Assembly: GCF_035917235.1 (NCBI RefSeq)
Contig: NZ_CP108423.1
Location: 806,001-870,000, forward strand
Direction: 5' to 3'
Source: Streptomyces sp. NBC_01294
GTDB taxonomy: Bacteria > Actinomycetota > Actinomycetes > Streptomycetales > Streptomycetaceae
DNA: 64,000 nucleotides
In this document: one piece after another, positions 50,235 through 61,222 of the stretch
Layout: each line of letters begins with the position of its first letter
How positions within the stretch are numbered: position 1 is the stretch's first letter
Made by a program: the position numbers and the translations under genes
Notes under the pieces: model-generated
The model's input: only the letters and a program-made list of their open reading frames with translations
Database searches by the model: none
Told to the model about the DNA's origin: nothing

Positions 50235-50810
50235 ATGCTTGAACTCGCCATACTCGGCTTCCTCGCCGAAGGCCCCCTGCCCGGTCACGAGCTGCGCCGC
50301 CGCATCACGCACCTGACCGGCTACAGCCGTCCGGTCAGCGACGGCACCCTCTACCCGGCGATCAACCGGCTGACGAAGGCCGGCCTTATCGAACGGCGCC
50401 GCGCACCCGAGGCGGGCGGCGGCCGGTACGTGCTGAACCTGACCGCGGCAGGACGCGAGGACATGCTGCGGCGGCTGCGGGAACCGGCCGAGCACGAGAT
50501 CACCGACTTCTCCCGCTGGTTCGTGATCCTGGCGTTCCTCTCACTGCTGCCCAACAGTGCCGAGCAGCACGCCGTGCTGCGACGCCGCCTGGACTTCCTG
50601 GAGGCCCCCGCAGGCTTCTTCTACGACGGTGACACCCCGCTGCGCGCCGAGCAGGTCACCGACCCTTACCGGCGCGGCATGCTGCTCACCGCCCGCGCCA
50701 CCAGCCGCGCAGAACGCGCCTGGCTCCACGAGATCCTGGACGGCGACGGCAGCCGAGCAGCGGACGAACAGCCCCACCCGCAGACCCACACCCGTGATCG
50801 GAAGGACTGA
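50235..50810 (+). CDS. PadR-family transcriptional regulator
   Basis: The 191 aa product has a PadR winged-helix domain (about 1-90; LAILGFLAEGPLPGHELRRR, SDGTLYPAINRLTKAGLIE) and a C-terminal helical dimerisation part (about 95-175). Such proteins usually repress a divergent gene and themselves, released by a small aromatic or drug. ATG 50235 lies just after the double palindrome. It is followed after 2 bases by the oxidoreductase gene, forming an operon. Confidence 0.92.
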   Translation: MLELAILGFLAEGPLPGHELRRRITHLTGYSRPVSDGTLYPAINRLTKAGLIERRRAPEAGGGRYVLNLTAAGREDMLRRLREPAEHEITDFSRWFVILAFLSLLPNSAEQHAVLRRRLDFLEAPAGFFYDGDTPLRAEQVTDPYRRGMLLTARATSRAERAWLHEILDGDGSRAADEQPHPQTHTRDRKD

Positions 50811-50812
50811 AC

Positions 50813-51793
50813 ATGCTTGCGTCCTGGTACGACCAGCAGGGCCCGGCCACCGAAGTGCTCCAGTTCGGTGAGCTGCCCGACCCCACCCCCGGCCCCGGTG
50901 AGGTCCGTGTCCGCGTCACCGTCTCCGGCGCCAACCCCGGCGACACCAAGAAGCGGCGGGGCTGGACCGGCTCGGCCATGCCCTATCCGCGGGTGATCCC
51001 GCACAGCGACGCCGCCGGCATCATCGACGCCGTGGGCGACGGCGTCGACGCGCGCCGCGTCGGGACGCGCGTGTGGGTGTACGGCGCCCAGTCCTACCGC
51101 CCCTTCGGCACCGCCGCCCAGTACACCGTCGTCCCCGGCGACCTCGCCGTCCCCCTGCCCGACCACCTGTCCGACGATCTCGGCGCGAGCCTGGGCATTC
51201 CCGGTATCACCGCGCACCGCACTGTCTTCGCCGACGGTCCCGTCGACGGCAAACTGGTGCTGGTCAACGGCGTCCTCGGCGGGGTCGGCTCACTGGCCGC
51301 CCAGCTCGCCCGCTGGGGCGGCGCCACGGTCATCGGCACCGTCCGCCGCAGCACCGAACTGAACCGGATCGACCCCGCAGTCGTCTCCCACGCCGTCGCC
51401 CTCGACTCAGGCGACCCCGCCGCCGCGATCCGCGCCCACGCACCCGACGGCGTGAACCGGATCATCGAGGTTGCCCTGTCCGACAACGCCGACCTGGACG
51501 ACGCCGTCGCCGCGAACGGCGCGGTCATCGCCGCGTACGCCACCCGCGACGACCGCACCAAGATCCCGTTCTGGACCCTGCTGTTCAACAACGTCACCCT
51601 GCGCCTGCTCGGCAGCGACGACTTCCCCGCCGCGGCCAGGCGCCAGGCCGCCCGCGACCTCACCGCCGCGGCCGCCGTCGGCGCCCTCACCGTCGATGTC
51701 GGCGACCGCTTCCCGCTCGCCGACATCGCCAAGGCCCACGACCGCATCGACGCCGGCGGCCGCGGCCGTGTACTGGTCGACATCCCCCAGTAA
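50813..51793 (+). CDS. Zinc-free MDR oxidoreductase (quinone reductase type)
   Basis: A medium-chain dehydrogenase/reductase, probably NADPH-dependent and acting on quinones or enones. The 326 aa product has the N-terminal GroES-like part (ELPDPTPGPGEVRVRV, VIPHSDAAGIIDAVG) and a Rossmann domain (VLVNGVLGGVGSLAAQLARW). Structural zinc Cys are absent, as in the quinone reductase group. It follows padR directly and is likely induced by the same signal. A role in detoxification is inferred. Confidence 0.88.
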   Translation: MLASWYDQQGPATEVLQFGELPDPTPGPGEVRVRVTVSGANPGDTKKRRGWTGSAMPYPRVIPHSDAAGIIDAVGDGVDARRVGTRVWVYGAQSYRPFGTAAQYTVVPGDLAVPLPDHLSDDLGASLGIPGITAHRTVFADGPVDGKLVLVNGVLGGVGSLAAQLARWGGATVIGTVRRSTELNRIDPAVVSHAVALDSGDPAAAIRAHAPDGVNRIIEVALSDNADLDDAVAANGAVIAAYATRDDRTKIPFWTLLFNNVTLRLLGSDDFPAAARRQAARDLTAAAAVGALTVDVGDRFPLADIAKAHDRIDAGGRGRVLVDIPQ

Positions 51794-51805
51794 AGAAACT
51801 CCGGC

Positions 51806-51898
51806 GTGACCTCCGACGTCGACGCCGCCGCCCGCCGCGGCATGGCCTTCGAGCAGCTGGACCAGCTCGCCCTCGAACACCTCCTCGGCGCCCGCTGA
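51806..51898 (+). pseudogene. 30-codon fragment after the oxidoreductase gene
   Basis: GTG 51806 opens a short frame, [20 protein letters not shown] and ALEHLLGAR, ending at TGA 51898. The preceding codons (RNSG) are also open up to the oxidoreductase stop. It reads like the C-terminal end of a lost gene of the inserted set. I cannot name the family. Confidence 0.3.
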
Positions 51899-51972
51899 GC
51901 CGGTGCACCCAAGAGCCGGGCCGTGGCGTTCCACGGCCCGGCTCCGCCGCGCCTTGGCCGCCGGTACAGGAT

Positions 51973-52007
51973 GAGGAACCCCAGCCGATGCGCGGCTGGG
52001 GTTCCTC
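51973..52007 (-). terminator. Hairpin terminator after the third GH62 gene
   Basis: The same 14-bp stem as at 25262 (GAGGAACCCCAGCC and complement 51994-52007) with a changed 7-base loop, about 105 bases past the GH62 stop. Confidence 0.8.
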
Positions 52008-52063
52008 GGTGCGGTGAGTATCGGTCAGCAGGTGGAGTTGCCCACGCCGTAAACCGCTCGTCT
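51973..52063. repeat. Copy B of the 91-bp tail module
   Basis: Direct counterpart of 25262-25352, also downstream of a GH62 gene, with a few base changes and the AVYGVGNSTC tail on the minus strand. Confidence 0.75.
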
Positions 52064-52111
52064 ACGCGTCGACGGACCGCACCCCATCGCGATCACCGCG
52101 GTTCAGGCGGG

Positions 52112-53788
<1,677 letters not shown>

Positions 53789-54454
53789 TCACTGAAGTAG
53801 ATCAGGACGGTCAACCACACGGGGATTTGATGGAGTTGAGGCCCAGAAGGTCGGCCTCAACCCGTAGCGGCACGGCACTGCCCACCTGAAGTCAAGCGAC
53901 TGCGCCCGCGCACGATCCCCTCCGCTGGCTCGTCGTCACACTGTTCCCGCAGACGACCTCGCCGAGGTTGCCTTACAAGGCGATCGAGTCGCGAATCCCC
54001 ATGGGCGGTCGAGTCGTCGCGGGGCTCCGGGCGGCCAAGTTGCCTAAGCCATACCAACTGCAACAGGCAACGAGCCATACCCAGAGCCCCTGGGCTCCGG
54101 CGGTCCTACGAATGAGCGGTCCGAACCCGCAGTAAAAACGTAAGACCAGGCAACCAACCCCGGGCGCCCAGGTCGTGTACGCCGCGGTGGCCGAGACCGA
54201 GCAGCAAGTACCGTGCCTGGTAGCCGCCTCGGGCCCCGGATCTGTTCTCCACCGCAGCCATGGGACCCTCAGCCGGCTGCTGGATCCGACCGCGACGTGC
54301 GGCACGGAACCGACACGCCGGGCGGGGCGGGCCCCGCGAAACCCCGTCACACTCCCGTCCTCGAGCAGACGAACGGCCGACGGTAGGCTGGCGGGCGCCC
54401 AGAACCAAGATCCGGTCCACTCGTGGTTGCCCCAACGGCGATCCGAACAGACCC

Positions 54455-54483
54455 TTGACGGCACACTTGTGAGCGTTAACACT
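54455..54483 (+). promoter_or_regulatory. chvE promoter with LacI-type operator TGTGAGCGTTAACA
   Basis: The operator (54468-54481) follows a -35-like TTGACG (54455-54460); with a 17-base spacer the -10 would be AACACT (54478-54483). The operator thus covers the spacer and start of the -10. It lies 146 bases before the chvE start. Confidence 0.7.
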
Positions 54484-54626
54484 CAGGTATCGCCAGGCCG
54501 GAGCCGCCGCGAACCCGGACTTCGCACAGTGCGAGGAGACGACTCCCGGCCGGCCCCGCTCAACCGCTTCCGGCTTCTCCCAACCGGGTCGCACCGTGCC
54601 GGTCGCGGAACATCACTGGAGGAACT

Positions 54627-55721
54627 GTGCGGAAGCTTTCAGCGGGCCTTGTCACCCTGGGTCTGACGCTGTCGCTGGCAGCCTGCGGCCAGAGCGCCAA
54701 CGGAGCAGGCGAGGGTGGGGCCGGCGGGGAGGCCAAAGGCGGCCTCGTCGGCATCGCGATGCCGACCAAGTCGTCGGAGCGCTGGATCAACGACGGCAAC
54801 AACATGGTCAAGGAGTTCCAGGCCAAGGGTTACAAGACCGATCTCCAGTACGGCGACAACGTCGTGGAGAACCAGGTCTCCCAGGTGGAGAACATGATCA
54901 CCAAGGGCGCCAAGCTGCTGGTGATCGCCGCCATCGACGGTTCCTCGCTCACCAACGTGCTGCAGAAGGCCGCCGACGCCCACATCCCCGTCATCTCCTA
55001 CGACCGGCTGATCCGCGGCACCGGGAACGTCGACTACTACGCGACCTTCGACAACCACAAGGTCGGCGTCCTCCAGGGCAGTTACATCGTCGACAAGCTC
55101 GGCCTCAAGGACGGCAAGGGCCCGTTCAACATCGAGCTGTTCGCCGGCTCGCCGGACGACAACAACGCGACGTTCTTCTTCAACGGTGCGATGAGCGTCC
55201 TCAAGCCGTACATCGACGACAAGAAGCTGGTCGTGCAGAGCGGCCAGACCTCCTTCAACCAGATCGCCACGCTGCGCTGGGACGGCGGCCTCGCCCAGTC
55301 CCGGATGGACAACCTGCTGAGCAAGTCGTACACCGCCGCCCGCGTCGACGCCGTGCTCTCGCCGTACGACGGCATCTCGATCGGCATCATCTCCTCGCTC
55401 AAGGGCGTCGGCTACGGTGCCGGCCAGCCCATTCCCGTCGTCACGGGCCAGGACGGCGAGCTGGCCTCGGTGAAGTCGATCATCGCGGGCGAGCAGACCC
55501 AGACCGTCTACAAGGACACCCGCCAACTGGCCAAGTCCGCAGTCCAGATGGGCGACGCGCTGCTGACGGGCGGCAAGCCCGAGGTCAACGACACCGGCCA
55601 GTACAACAATGGCGTCAAGACCGTACCGGCGCAGCTGCTCCAGCCGGTCAGCGTCGACAAGGAGAACTACCAGAAGGTCCTGGTGGACAGCGGCCAGTAC
55701 ACCGCGGACCAGCTCAAGTAG
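54627..55721 (+). CDS. chvE: Multiple-sugar-binding lipoprotein, ChvE type
   Basis: Binding protein of a CUT2 importer for monosaccharides such as arabinose, xylose and galactose. The 364 aa product has a lipoprotein signal (lipobox LAAC, about residue 20) and a periplasmic-binding fold. Motifs [38 protein letters not shown] and [14 protein letters not shown] are typical of ChvE/XylF-type proteins. GTG 54627 follows GGAGGAA. First gene of a three-gene operon with operator upstream. Confidence 0.93.
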   Translation: MRKLSAGLVTLGLTLSLAACGQSANGAGEGGAGGEAKGGLVGIAMPTKSSERWINDGNNMVKEFQAKGYKTDLQYGDNVVENQVSQVENMITKGAKLLVIAAIDGSSLTNVLQKAADAHIPVISYDRLIRGTGNVDYYATFDNHKVGVLQGSYIVDKLGLKDGKGPFNIELFAGSPDDNNATFFFNGAMSVLKPYIDDKKLVVQSGQTSFNQIATLRWDGGLAQSRMDNLLSKSYTAARVDAVLSPYDGISIGIISSLKGVGYGAGQPIPVVTGQDGELASVKSIIAGEQTQTVYKDTRQLAKSAVQMGDALLTGGKPEVNDTGQYNNGVKTVPAQLLQPVSVDKENYQKVLVDSGQYTADQLK

Positions 55722-55823
55722 CCCACGGAGCCCGACCGACGGGTCCGGCGACGACGAAACGGCGGTGCGACGCCCACGGGACCGCCCGGCGCCGCACCGC
55801 CCCGACGATACGGATGCACAACC

Positions 55824-57371
55824 ATGGCCCGACCCGTTCTCGAGATGCGGTCGATCAGCAAGACGTTTCCCGGTGTGAAGGCCCTCTCCGAGGTCAACCT
55901 CACCGTCACCGCGGGTGAGGTGCACGCCGTCTGCGGTGAGAACGGCGCCGGCAAGTCCACGCTGATGAAGGTACTCAGCGGGGTCCACCCCCACGGCGGC
56001 TACCAGGGCGAGATCTACTTCGAGGGCGAGCCCTGCCGGTTCCGGGACATCCGGGCCAGCGAGCAGCGCGGCATCGTGATCATCCACCAGGAACTCGCGC
56101 TGGTGCCCTACCTGTCCATTGCCGAGAACATCTTCCTCGGCAACGAGCACGCCACCCGGGGCGTCATCAGCTGGCACAAGACGCTGACCCACGCCGCCGC
56201 ACTGATCCGGCAGGTCGGACTCGACGAGAGCCCGCACACCAGGATCGCCGATCTCGGCGTGGGCAAACAGCAGTTGGTCGAGATCGCCAAGGCGCTCGCC
56301 AAGAAGGTCAAGCTGCTCATCCTGGACGAGCCGACGGCCGCCCTGAACGACGAGGACAGCCGCAAGCTGCTCGACCTGATCCTCGAACTCAAGGCACAGG
56401 GCATCTCCTGCATCCTCATCTCGCACAAGCTGAACGAGATCGCCCGGGTCGCCGATGCCGTCACCATCCTGCGCGACGGGCGGACCATCGAGACCATCGC
56501 GATCGGTCCCGAGGGCATCTCCGAGGAGCGGATCATCCGCGGCATGGTCGGCCGCGACCTGGAACACCGCTACCCCGAGCGCGCCTCCGAGATCGGCGAG
56601 GTCGCCTTCGAGATCGAGGACTGGAGCGTCCAACACCCGATCGACCACCGGCGCAAGGTGGTCGACGGCGTCTCCCTCAACGTCCGTCGAGGCGAGATCG
56701 TCGGCATCGCCGGCCTCATGGGCGCAGGCCGCACCGAACTGGCCATGAGCGTCTTCGGCCGCTCGTACGGGCGGTGGACCGGCGGCCGGGTGCGGCTGGA
56801 CGGCCGGGAGATCCGTACCCGGACGGTGCCGGAGGCAATCGGGCACGGCATCGCGTACGTGACCGAGGACCGCAAGCAGCTCGGCCTCAACCTGGGCGAC
56901 GACATCAGCCGGAACATCTCTCTGAGCGCCCTGGGCAAGGTCGCCCGGCGGGGCTGGGTCGACCGGCACGAGGAGGCCCGGAGCGCCGAATCGTTCCGCC
57001 GGAGCATGAACATCAAGGCCCCCTCGGTGTTCGCGGAGACCGGCAAACTCAGCGGCGGCAACCAGCAGAAGGTCGTCCTCAGCAAGTGGATCTTCGCCGA
57101 GCCTGAGGTGCTGATCCTCGACGAGCCCACCCGGGGCATCGACATCGGCGCCAAGGCGGAGATCTACACCGTCATCGCCGAACTCGCCGCCCAGGGCAAG
57201 GCGGTGCTCGTCATCTCCTCCGAACTCCCCGAACTCCTGGGCCTGTGCGACCGGATCTACACCATGGCCGAAGGCCGGATCACCGGTGAGGTCAACCGCG
57301 CGGAAGCCACCCAGGAATCCCTCATGCGGCTCATGACCATGAGCGCGGCATACCCCGACAAGCAGGTGTGA
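55824..57371 (+). CDS. mmsA: Multiple monosaccharide ABC transporter ATPase
   Basis: Double-ABC ATPase of the ChvE system (GguA/MmsA type). The 515 aa product has Walker [10 protein letters not shown], then [19 protein letters not shown] typical of this subfamily, a first-half [10 protein letters not shown], and in the second half [12 protein letters not shown] and [14 protein letters not shown] with [11 protein letters not shown]. It follows chvE by 102 bases. Confidence 0.94.
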   Translation: MARPVLEMRSISKTFPGVKALSEVNLTVTAGEVHAVCGENGAGKSTLMKVLSGVHPHGGYQGEIYFEGEPCRFRDIRASEQRGIVIIHQELALVPYLSIAENIFLGNEHATRGVISWHKTLTHAAALIRQVGLDESPHTRIADLGVGKQQLVEIAKALAKKVKLLILDEPTAALNDEDSRKLLDLILELKAQGISCILISHKLNEIARVADAVTILRDGRTIETIAIGPEGISEERIIRGMVGRDLEHRYPERASEIGEVAFEIEDWSVQHPIDHRRKVVDGVSLNVRRGEIVGIAGLMGAGRTELAMSVFGRSYGRWTGGRVRLDGREIRTRTVPEAIGHGIAYVTEDRKQLGLNLGDDISRNISLSALGKVARRGWVDRHEEARSAESFRRSMNIKAPSVFAETGKLSGGNQQKVVLSKWIFAEPEVLILDEPTRGIDIGAKAEIYTVIAELAAQGKAVLVISSELPELLGLCDRIYTMAEGRITGEVNRAEATQESLMRLMTMSAAYPDKQV

Positions 57372-57374
57372 GGC

Positions 57375-58610
57375 ATGGCCCAGACCAAGACCACCCCAGA
57401 CACCACGCCCCGCACACCGGAGCCCGGCCGACGACCGTCGGCCGGTGCCGTACTGGCCCGAGCGCTGCGCGGCAACCTGCGCCAGTACGGGATGCTGCTC
57501 GCGCTGGCGCTGATCGTGCTGCTGTTCCAGTTCTGGACGGGCGGCATCCTGCTCCAGCCGCTCAACATCACCAATCTGATCCAGCAGAACGGCTACATCC
57601 TCATCCTGGCCATCGGCATGATGATCGTGATCATCGCCGGGCACATCGACCTGTCGGTCGGGTCGCTCGCCGCCTTCGTCGGGGCGGCCGCAGCGGTGAT
57701 GATGGTCAAACACCACGCGCCGTGGCCCGTGGCGCTGGTGGCCGCGCTGCTGATCGGCGCTCTCGCCGGAGCCTGGCAGGGGTTCTGGATCGCCTATCTC
57801 GGGATCCCCTCATTCATCGTCACGCTGGCCGGCATGCTGCTGTTCCGCGGGGGGACCCAAATCCTCCTGCAGGGCCAGTCGGTGGCGCCGTTCCCCAAGG
57901 GCTTCCAGAACATCAGCAGCGGCTTCCTCCCCGCGGTCGGCCCCCACACCAACTACCACAACCTCACCCTGCTGCTGGGCCTCGTGGTGCTGGCCGTCGC
58001 GATCCTGCAGGAGGTGCGCGGACGGCGGCGGGCCGCCTCGTACGGGCTGGAACCGCTCCCGACCGGTCTGTTCCTGGTGAAGCTCGGCGCGATCACCGCG
58101 GCCGTGGTGGCCTTCACACTGCTGCTGGCCAGCTACCACGGGGTGCCGATCGTCCTGCTGATCCTCGGCGTCCTGCTGGTCGGCTTCGGATACGTGATGC
58201 GCAACTCGATCCTCGGCCGGCACACCTACGCCATCGGCGGAAACGAGGCGGCGGCGAGGCTGTCCGGGGTGAAGAGCAAGCGGGTCGTCTTCCTGGCCTT
58301 CGTGAACATGGGCGTCCTCGCGGCCCTGGCCGGGATGGTGTTCGCCGCGCGGCTCAACGCCGGTACCCCACAAGCCGGCATCAACTTCGAGCTGGAGGCG
58401 ATCGCCGCCGCCTTCATCGGCGGCGCCTCCGCGAGCGGCGGTGTGGGTACCGTCCTCGGTGCGCTGACCGGCGGGCTGGTGCTGGGCGTGCTGAACAACG
58501 GCATGTCGCTGGTCGGCGTGGGTACCGACTACCAGCAGGTGATCAAGGGCCTGGTACTGCTGGCGGCCGTCGGCTTCGACGTCTACAACAAGCGCAAGGC
58601 CGGAGCCTGA
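57375..58610 (+). CDS. mmsB: Multiple monosaccharide ABC transporter permease
   Basis: Single permease of the ChvE system, forming a homodimer. The 411 aa product has about ten helices with LAIGMMIVIIAGHIDLSVGS and IGGNEAAARLSGVKSK motifs; the length of about 400 is typical of the MmsB/XylH group and longer than ribose-type permeases. It follows mmsA by 3 bases. It completes a second importer, so the island carries two CUT2 systems. Confidence 0.94.
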   Translation: MAQTKTTPDTTPRTPEPGRRPSAGAVLARALRGNLRQYGMLLALALIVLLFQFWTGGILLQPLNITNLIQQNGYILILAIGMMIVIIAGHIDLSVGSLAAFVGAAAAVMMVKHHAPWPVALVAALLIGALAGAWQGFWIAYLGIPSFIVTLAGMLLFRGGTQILLQGQSVAPFPKGFQNISSGFLPAVGPHTNYHNLTLLLGLVVLAVAILQEVRGRRRAASYGLEPLPTGLFLVKLGAITAAVVAFTLLLASYHGVPIVLLILGVLLVGFGYVMRNSILGRHTYAIGGNEAAARLSGVKSKRVVFLAFVNMGVLAALAGMVFAARLNAGTPQAGINFELEAIAAAFIGGASASGGVGTVLGALTGGLVLGVLNNGMSLVGVGTDYQQVIKGLVLLAAVGFDVYNKRKAGA

Positions 58611-58665
58611 CCCCTGCCCCTGCCCTTCCTCGATGCCGCCGCCCGCACGAGGAGGGGTGCCTCGC

Positions 58666-59013
58666 CTACCGGAGGCACGCCTCCCGCAGCTCCGCTCGCA
58701 CGTCGACGATCCGCTCGAAGAAGAACTCGTGCTCGAGGAAGGAGACGTCGTACTCATGCCCCGGGTACGGCGGGATCAGCTGAGCGGCCTGGACCAGCCG
58801 CCGGCCCGCCCGGAGCGCCGCCACCCCCGACTCGTACGGCGGCTCGTCACTGTCGCCCGTGGTGGGCGAGGTGCGGCCCGTGCCGTCGTACAGCGACCAG
58901 CCCACGACAGGGGAGTCCAGCGCCGAGGTGGCCAAGTAGAGGACCAGCACCTGCTGCCGCAGCACCGGCGCGGCGCCTTGCGCCCGCTCGGGGAGGATAG
59001 CTCCGGTCGTCAT
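58666..59013 (-). CDS. Conserved hypothetical protein (partial unit)
   Basis: A 115 aa product starting at ATG 59013, overlapping the stop of the PhyH fragment by 4 bases. Sequence: QQVLVLYLATSALDSPVVGW, SLYDGTGRTSPTTGDSDEPP and YDVSFLEHEFFFERIVD. I do not recognise the family. The coding pattern is good and the overlap suggests an old operon with the dioxygenase gene. It may itself be intact. Confidence 0.5.
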   Translation of the reverse strand: MTTGAILPERAQGAAPVLRQQVLVLYLATSALDSPVVGWSLYDGTGRTSPTTGDSDEPPYESGVAALRAGRRLVQAAQLIPPYPGHEYDVSFLEHEFFFERIVDVRAELREACLR

Positions 59014-59432
59014 GCCTGTGCCTCCGCCGGGCGGTTGGAGACCCCACCAGTCGGTCTTGGCCGCGCGGTTCTGGAGCGGCCGGTGTCGGACTCGTTGATC
59101 CGCCGGAGGTGGCTGCCCGGCACGGTGAGCGTTCCGCCCATCTCCAGCGTCACCGCCTGCGGAAAGTACATCAGCTGCACGTCGAAGGCGTCCGGCCGGA
59201 CGTCGATGACGGCGTCCCCGCGCAGCGGCTGCGCTTCGCCGCCGTGGGGCTCGCGGGTGTGCACGAAGTGGTGGTCCACCCAGGGCTCCGGGCCCACGAG
59301 GCTGTGCAGGGCCCCTGCCACCTGCGGAAGTTCCAGCAGCCGACGGACGAAGGATCCCTGCGCATAGGCCTCGGACAGCGGCGTCCCGTACCGCACCGGC
59401 GGCACCCCCTCGGTGTTCATTTCCGCCAGCAT
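59010..59432 (-). pseudogene. Phytanoyl-CoA dioxygenase-like gene, truncated
   Basis: About 140 codons. PEPWVDHHFVHTREPHGGEA, DVRPDAFDVQLMYFP and LEMGGTLTVPGSHLRRINES match the middle of PhyH-type Fe(II)/2-oxoglutarate oxygenases. The frame then runs into unrelated residues after NESDTGRSR, so the distal iron His and the C-terminal sheet are missing, as is much of the N-terminus. It is a relic. Confidence 0.6.
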
Positions 59433-59611
59433 CCGTGCCGCCCAGCCCGTTTCCCCGCACTCCCTCGCTCAGTGAGCGGACCGATTCGGGACACCGCTGC
59501 CCGGCCGCCCTGAAGGACCCGCCGCGCGCCTGCTTCCCACCGTCGGCAACCTTTTCGCGTCCTGCGGCGACAAGGCAGTGCACCTCGACTCGGATCTTCG
59601 AACGGACGGAC

Positions 59612-60562
59612 ATGCAGACTGCACGGCAGGCCGCGCGGCAGCGCAGGCATAGACACAGGCTGATGCTGGGGACGGCAGTGATACTGACCACCGCGGGCCT
59701 CCTCTTCTACCTGGTGACGGCCATGCTCCCCGGCCCCAAGGCCGGGGCAGGCGCTGGGGCCGACGTGGCCGCCCCCGCCGCCACCCCTGCGGGAGCCGCG
59801 CCTTCGGCCCCGACGAGCCCAGCGCCCCCGGCGGCCAGCTCACATGCCGCGGCACCCCCGAGCGCGACCGCCGCAGCGACCACTGCGGCGACGCCAACGC
59901 CTTCGGCGAAGGAAACCCCACCGGCGGCATCCACCCCGGCACCGTCGGCAGGACGCATCCGGCCGGGTACCACCTACAAGGGCGTCGCCACCGCCTACGC
60001 CGCCGCCGACGGCAACGGCGCCTGCCTGTTCGGCCCGAGCGACGACCTCATGATCGCGGCGATGAACACCACCGACTACGAGTCGTCCAGGGCCTGTGGC
60101 GCGTACGTGCGCGTCCGCGCCGCGAACGGCGCCTCGATCACGGTCCGGATCACCAACGAATGCCCGCTCCCCTGCGCGCCCGGACAACTGGACCTCAGCG
60201 AACAGGCCTTCGCGAAACTGGCCGAGCTCAAGGTCGGCCGCATCCCGATCACCTGGAGCCTGGTGAGCCCCCGCACGTCCGACACCCTCTCCCTCCGGTA
60301 CAAGACAGGGTCCAGCGCCCACTGGTGCGGCATCCAGGTGATCGACCACCGGAATCCGGTCGCACGGCTGGAGGTACGCACCGGCAAGGGCTGGCGGCGA
60401 CTGCCCCGTACCGACTACAACTACTTCCTCTCCTCAGACGGCGGTGGGTGCGGCGGCGCGATAAGGATCACCGACATCTACGGAGAGCAGTTGACGGTCG
60501 ACGGGACAGCGCTGCTGCCGAACGTCGCACAACCGACCAGGGTCCAGTTCGCCGCGCACTGA
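59612..60562 (+). CDS. Bacterial expansin (EXLX type)
   Basis: Expansins loosen plant cell walls without hydrolysis by binding cellulose and xyloglucan. The 316 aa product has a basic N-terminus and one hydrophobic segment (about 18-40), an Ala/Pro/Ser/Thr linker (about 45-120), a double-psi barrel (about 120-225; ATAYAAADGNGACLFGP, ACGAYVRV, TNECPLPCAPGQLDLS with the conserved Asp) and a CBM63-like domain (about 228-316). ATG 59612. Its N-terminus may act as a membrane anchor or signal peptide. It lies just before the SigE-type gene and fits the island's role in attacking plant walls. Confidence 0.9.
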   Translation: MQTARQAARQRRHRHRLMLGTAVILTTAGLLFYLVTAMLPGPKAGAGAGADVAAPAATPAGAAPSAPTSPAPPAASSHAAAPPSATAAATTAATPTPSAKETPPAASTPAPSAGRIRPGTTYKGVATAYAAADGNGACLFGPSDDLMIAAMNTTDYESSRACGAYVRVRAANGASITVRITNECPLPCAPGQLDLSEQAFAKLAELKVGRIPITWSLVSPRTSDTLSLRYKTGSSAHWCGIQVIDHRNPVARLEVRTGKGWRRLPRTDYNYFLSSDGGGCGGAIRITDIYGEQLTVDGTALLPNVAQPTRVQFAAH

Positions 60563-60648
60563 AACCTCACCGCGGCGGGGTGGCGGAGCCGGGGCACGCC
60601 GCATCGGCGCGCCCCGGCCAACCGGGCACTGGTACGCTGCCGCCCGGA

Positions 60649-60662
60649 TGTTAGCGCACACA
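60649..60662. promoter_or_regulatory. Possible LacI-type operator TGTTAGCGCACACA
   Basis: Differs from the araB operator at one position. It lies 27 bases before the SigE-type start and 86 bases after the expansin stop. The weakest of the eight sites by symmetry. Confidence 0.5.
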
Positions 60663-60688
60663 TTTCGCGGAGGGGACGACCAACGGAC

Positions 60689-61222
60689 ATGGTCCTCGAT
60701 GACGCGTCCGCGGAGTTCCACGACTTCTTCGAACGCCACTATGCCGAACTCGCCCGGTTCGCCCATCTCCTGACGGGCGAGGCGGACGGCGCCGACGATC
60801 TGGCCGCGGACGCCCTGATCGCACTGTGGCAGCGCTGGGACCGGCTGCGCCGGGCCGAGTACCCACTCGCCTACGCCCGTGGCGTGGTCGCCAACCTGGC
60901 ACGGTCACGGATCCGCAGCACGGTGCGCGAGCGCCGCCGGATCGCCCTGTTCTGGTCCCGCGGTGCGGAGCCGTTGCACGGTCCGGACGTGGCCGCCGTG
61001 GTGGACGTGCGGACCGCTCTCGCCCGATTGCCGTTCCGGAAGCGGTCGTGCGTGGTCCTGCGGCATGCCTTCGACCTGTCGGAGAGGGACACCGCTCTGG
61101 CGCTCGGAATATCGGTCGGTACGGTGAAGAGCCAGACCTCGAAGGGGATGGCCGAGCTGGAACGGATGCTGGGCAGCACAGGAGCAGCCGGGGAACTGTT
61201 GGCGGGGAGGAGGAGCCGTTGA
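60689..61222 (+). CDS. SigE-family ECF sigma factor
   Basis: The 177 aa product belongs to the actinobacterial SigE-family ECF group. Region 2 has GADDLAADALIALWQRWDRL and region 4 ERDTALALGISVGTVKSQTSKG. ATG 60689. Its stop overlaps the TTG start of the next gene (TTGA), as in sigma/anti-sigma pairs of this group. A possible LacI-type operator in its leader would tie it to arabinose. Targets unknown; the expansin next to it is a candidate. Confidence 0.9.
   Translation: MVLDDASAEFHDFFERHYAELARFAHLLTGEADGADDLAADALIALWQRWDRLRRAEYPLAYARGVVANLARSRIRSTVRERRRIALFWSRGAEPLHGPDVAAVVDVRTALARLPFRKRSCVVLRHAFDLSERDTALALGISVGTVKSQTSKGMAELERMLGSTGAAGELLAGRRSR

Noticed and set aside
54639..57716. Over 1000-codon minus-strand open frame across chvE-mmsA-mmsB
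   Set aside because: Antisense shadow of three clear transporter genes; composition is Asp/Gly/Leu/Val-rich with no motif.
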